From Candidatus Obscuribacterales bacterium (GTDB taxonomy: Bacteria > Cyanobacteriota > Vampirovibrionia > Obscuribacterales > Obscuribacteraceae): a DNA stretch of 64,000 bases. Below the pieces are notes generated by a model. It made no database searches and was not told where the DNA came from. It saw nothing but the letters and a program-made list of their open reading frames with translations. Numbering within the stretch: position 1 is the first letter of the stretch; the number at the start of each line of letters is the position of its first letter. Positions 62,102 to 64,000 of the stretch are shown here, in pieces. The stretch lies in assembly GCA_020054205.1 (NCBI GenBank), contig JAGVLS010000026.1, positions 62,001 to 126,000 of the forward strand, given 5' to 3'. Both the position numbers and the translations under genes were made by a program.

Positions 62102-63142
62102 ATGGATGGAAATTACCCAGCTGACGATAATAAATCAGCTAATAATAATAGGACAAACGATTATTCTTCCTCAGAAGAAAGAGACGATAGTGCTGCTAAT
62201 CGCTTAAGAGAAGAATTTGTTGGACAAGGTTGTGAAAACGAAAATGGTGATGAAGACAACCAAGACAGAAATGAGCGTCGTCCTATATTTGATGCATGGC
62301 GGGGAGGAGCAGAAGGACAAGAAGAGCGTGCTCAACGCCGTCAAGACCGTCGTAACCGTATAGCCGCCGCTAGAGGCGGGGATGAAGACGAGCCAGCAGA
62401 AGCACCTCCGCAGCCAAGACGATTTGGTAGAGGAAGGCGAGGAGTAGATCCCCAAGGAGAGGCACCACCACCTGATGAGCCCGAAGCTCCAAGGGGTGGG
62501 AAAGCTAAGCAAGAACAAATTAGGGATGGGTCTATTAAGAGCTTTTTAGTGCCTTCTGGATATAGTCCTGTAGCTTCAAACGTAGATATTGGTACAGATG
62601 AACGTTTTACACAATATCAAAACAGAGGTGGTGCTACTATAACTTTTTATGATGGTGGACAAAAAGATGTGGGTGGAAATCCAATTGTCCCTCCATTATC
62701 TGACCAGGCAGCACAAACAATTCGAAATATTTTAAGTAAAGATTTAAACCAAAATCCTCAAAGTTCACGTGCAACTTTGACTGATGTGGAAAGGGAGGCA
62801 TTACTTGATGCATTACCCCAAGGTTTATTTAATAATGCTGGACCAATTGATCATTTAAATGCTGTAGTGCAACAAATTGGTGGTAAAAATGTAATTTTCT
62901 TAGTTTCTACTTTTGAGCGTCCTAATCCAAAAACTGGTGAAATAGAAAATGTCAAAGCTCGTACTATGTTGTATTTAGGAGAAACAGGATTATTAGGTGG
63001 AAAAACTAGCCATCCTGAGTATTTACAGTATGCAGCCCCATTTGATCCAAGTGCATCTATTGATCAATATGCTCCCGGTCAGGATGCTAGTTGGGCTGCT
63101 ACCGTAGCCATTAAATGGAAATTAGGTGAGAAAAAACCATAG
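62102..63142 (+). CDS. Protein with long Arg/Glu/Asp-rich disordered N-terminus, unknown function
   Basis: 346 residues. The first ~140 are low-complexity: Asn/Asp/Ser first, then Arg-rich blocks (ERAQRRQDRRNR, FGRGRRG) alternating with Glu/Pro segments. The C-terminal ~200 residues look folded (GGATITFYDGGQKDVGG, NVIFLVSTFERPNP, ARTMLYLGETGLLGG). There is no signal peptide and no recognised family. It has a strong promoter candidate and SD, and converges with the next gene (76 bases apart), which also has a charged tail. Confidence 0.7.
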   Translation: MDGNYPADDNKSANNNRTNDYSSSEERDDSAANRLREEFVGQGCENENGDEDNQDRNERRPIFDAWRGGAEGQEERAQRRQDRRNRIAAARGGDEDEPAEAPPQPRRFGRGRRGVDPQGEAPPPDEPEAPRGGKAKQEQIRDGSIKSFLVPSGYSPVASNVDIGTDERFTQYQNRGGATITFYDGGQKDVGGNPIVPPLSDQAAQTIRNILSKDLNQNPQSSRATLTDVEREALLDALPQGLFNNAGPIDHLNAVVQQIGGKNVIFLVSTFERPNPKTGEIENVKARTMLYLGETGLLGGKTSHPEYLQYAAPFDPSASIDQYAPGQDASWAATVAIKWKLGEKKP

Positions 63143-63218
63143 TTTAGTTTGATACTGGACTAAGACCAAATCAAATAAGGCTAAGTCTTTCTTGGGGACA
63201 CAATATATTTGTGTCTTT

Positions 63219-64000
63219 TTACCCTCTTCGGCGCCTCCACCATGGTCTCCATGGACGTGGATTATCATCATCATCACGACGGCGGCGGCGTCCATCGTCA
63301 GGATTAATAGGTACTGGTGTATCAGGTCCTGGACCAATTGGTGGACCATCAATAAAGTCTAAAGGATTAAGAGGTTGTGGACCATTTCTACCAAAGCCTA
63401 CACGGCCGTCAGTTTTTAGCCAGGAAGCAAATTGTTCTTTAGGTACACGCGCTGTTACGTGATCTGCCTTGCCACCATGTTGATCATTGCGGAAGAATAT
63501 TACATCATTGCCTTCGATATCCATATCATTGCCCCACATATGACCACCACCAGATGTTGTGTAGCCACCATCTAATAGACAAGTTTTTACTGCAGAACCA
63601 TCTATAAGATTATGAGAATGTCTATAGTGCTGTCCAGTAACAAATTCTATTTCTCTTACTGATTCGCCATAACTACCAGCAACTGGACTTCCGCTTCCAC
63701 GTTTAGGATAAGTAATAGCTTGTTCAAATATATATTGAACAGGTCCAGCCATAGAAGAACTGCGAGCTTTTGCTAATGGTCGCCATTCACGATTTAAATT
63801 GAAACGATCACGAGGGAAAGTCATTAAATGACCTTCTTTATTTGTATCAACTGGTTTTACATCATCTTCATCTCTTTGTCGGCCACGGCGACTTCTATCT
63901 CTGTCGCCATTGCCATTAAATATATCGGCTTTGCCTCTAAATGTTCCAGTTAAAGCTATTTCTTTAAGGTAACGAGAAAAGTCATCTGGATTGTGTCGCA
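63219..64000 (-). CDS. Protein with Arg/Asp/Trp-rich C-terminal tail, N-terminus cut by window edge
   Basis: The frame stays open to the window edge, giving at least 260 residues; a start at 63824 within it is only an internal ATG. The preceding ~58 residues include an Arg/Asp-rich block (GDRDRSRRGRQRDEDD). The middle contains GGYTTSGGGHMWGNDMDIEG. The tail is extreme: Pro/Gly-rich linker, then RRRRRDDDD and WRPWWRRRRG at the end. No family recognised. Its charged style matches the convergent gene at 62102. Confidence 0.65.
   Translation of the reverse strand, partial: RHNPDDFSRYLKEIALTGTFRGKADIFNGNGDRDRSRRGRQRDEDDVKPVDTNKEGHLMTFPRDRFNLNREWRPLAKARSSSMAGPVQYIFEQAITYPKRGSGSPVAGSYGESVREIEFVTGQHYRHSHNLIDGSAVKTCLLDGGYTTSGGGHMWGNDMDIEGNDVIFFRNDQHGGKADHVTARVPKEQFASWLKTDGRVGFGRNGPQPLNPLDFIDGPPIGPGPDTPVPINPDDGRRRRRDDDDNPRPWRPWWRRRRG

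Overview
The window is AT-rich, densely coded bacterial chromosome. Housekeeping genes (pheST, obg, sepF, rsmE, accD-accA, groESL, ruvC, gap-pgk) sit among Ser/Thr kinases, TPR proteins and lineage-specific secreted proteins. The cell envelope looks Gram-negative (TolC/RND/adaptor efflux operon, an Lnt-like protein). A sepF gene next to a YggS gene, zinc-ribbon/kinase/TPR proteins, kinesin-light-chain-type TPR proteins and a Tad-pilin-like cluster together suggest a non-photosynthetic relative of Cyanobacteria (Melainabacteria/Vampirovibrionia, perhaps Obscuribacterales-like). This placement is inference from gene content; no rRNA or tRNA gene was recognised.

Layout. 1-4543: a membrane protein cut by the left edge, then pheS-pheT on the minus strand. 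4653-10126 (plus): Nudix hydrolase, tiny basic protein, DUF2252 protein, zinc-ribbon Ser/Thr kinase and a secreted TPR protein. 10141-16053 (minus): tolC-RND-adaptor efflux operon. 16154-22022: obg, a PC4-like protein, an M23 peptidase, a two-domain acetyltransferase, then yggS-sepF and rsmE. 22164-24110: accD-accA. 24381-28252: a second zinc-ribbon kinase, an MFS transporter and a second secreted TPR protein. 28551-36068: a 35-residue basic protein, an argininosuccinate-lyase-family protein, a sugar nucleotidyltransferase, a HIT protein, a GAF-GAF-GGDEF protein and groES-groEL. 36151-37127: decayed accessory patch with a VOC pseudogene and a toxin-antitoxin locus whose toxin frame carries a stop at codon 7. 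37198-43769 (minus): TctDE-like two-component pair, glycosyltransferase-like protein, SulP transporter, universal stress protein and a secreted helical protein. 43943-46350: Sel1 protein, an orphan protein, a BtuF-like protein and ruvC. 46445-49948 (minus): three TadE-like pseudopilins and a TadG/vWA protein. 50061-55468: Lnt-like protein without its catalytic Cys and Lys, DUF192, a crotonase-fold protein, a YfhO-like membrane protein and an NFU protein. 55768-60154: gap, pgk, a TPR-metalloprotease and a CDF cation exporter in one close-packed run. 60325-64000: lineage-specific proteins, two with long Arg/Asp-rich disordered segments, the last cut by the right edge.

The points most worth following are the toxin-antitoxin locus with an intact promoter and palindromic operator but a nonsense-broken toxin, the Lnt-fold protein lacking two of three catalytic residues, the lyase with rewritten signature motifs, the TadE paralogues sharing a 42-bp identical block, and several palindromic or alternative-hairpin leader elements. 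No CRISPR array, insertion sequence or prophage was seen.
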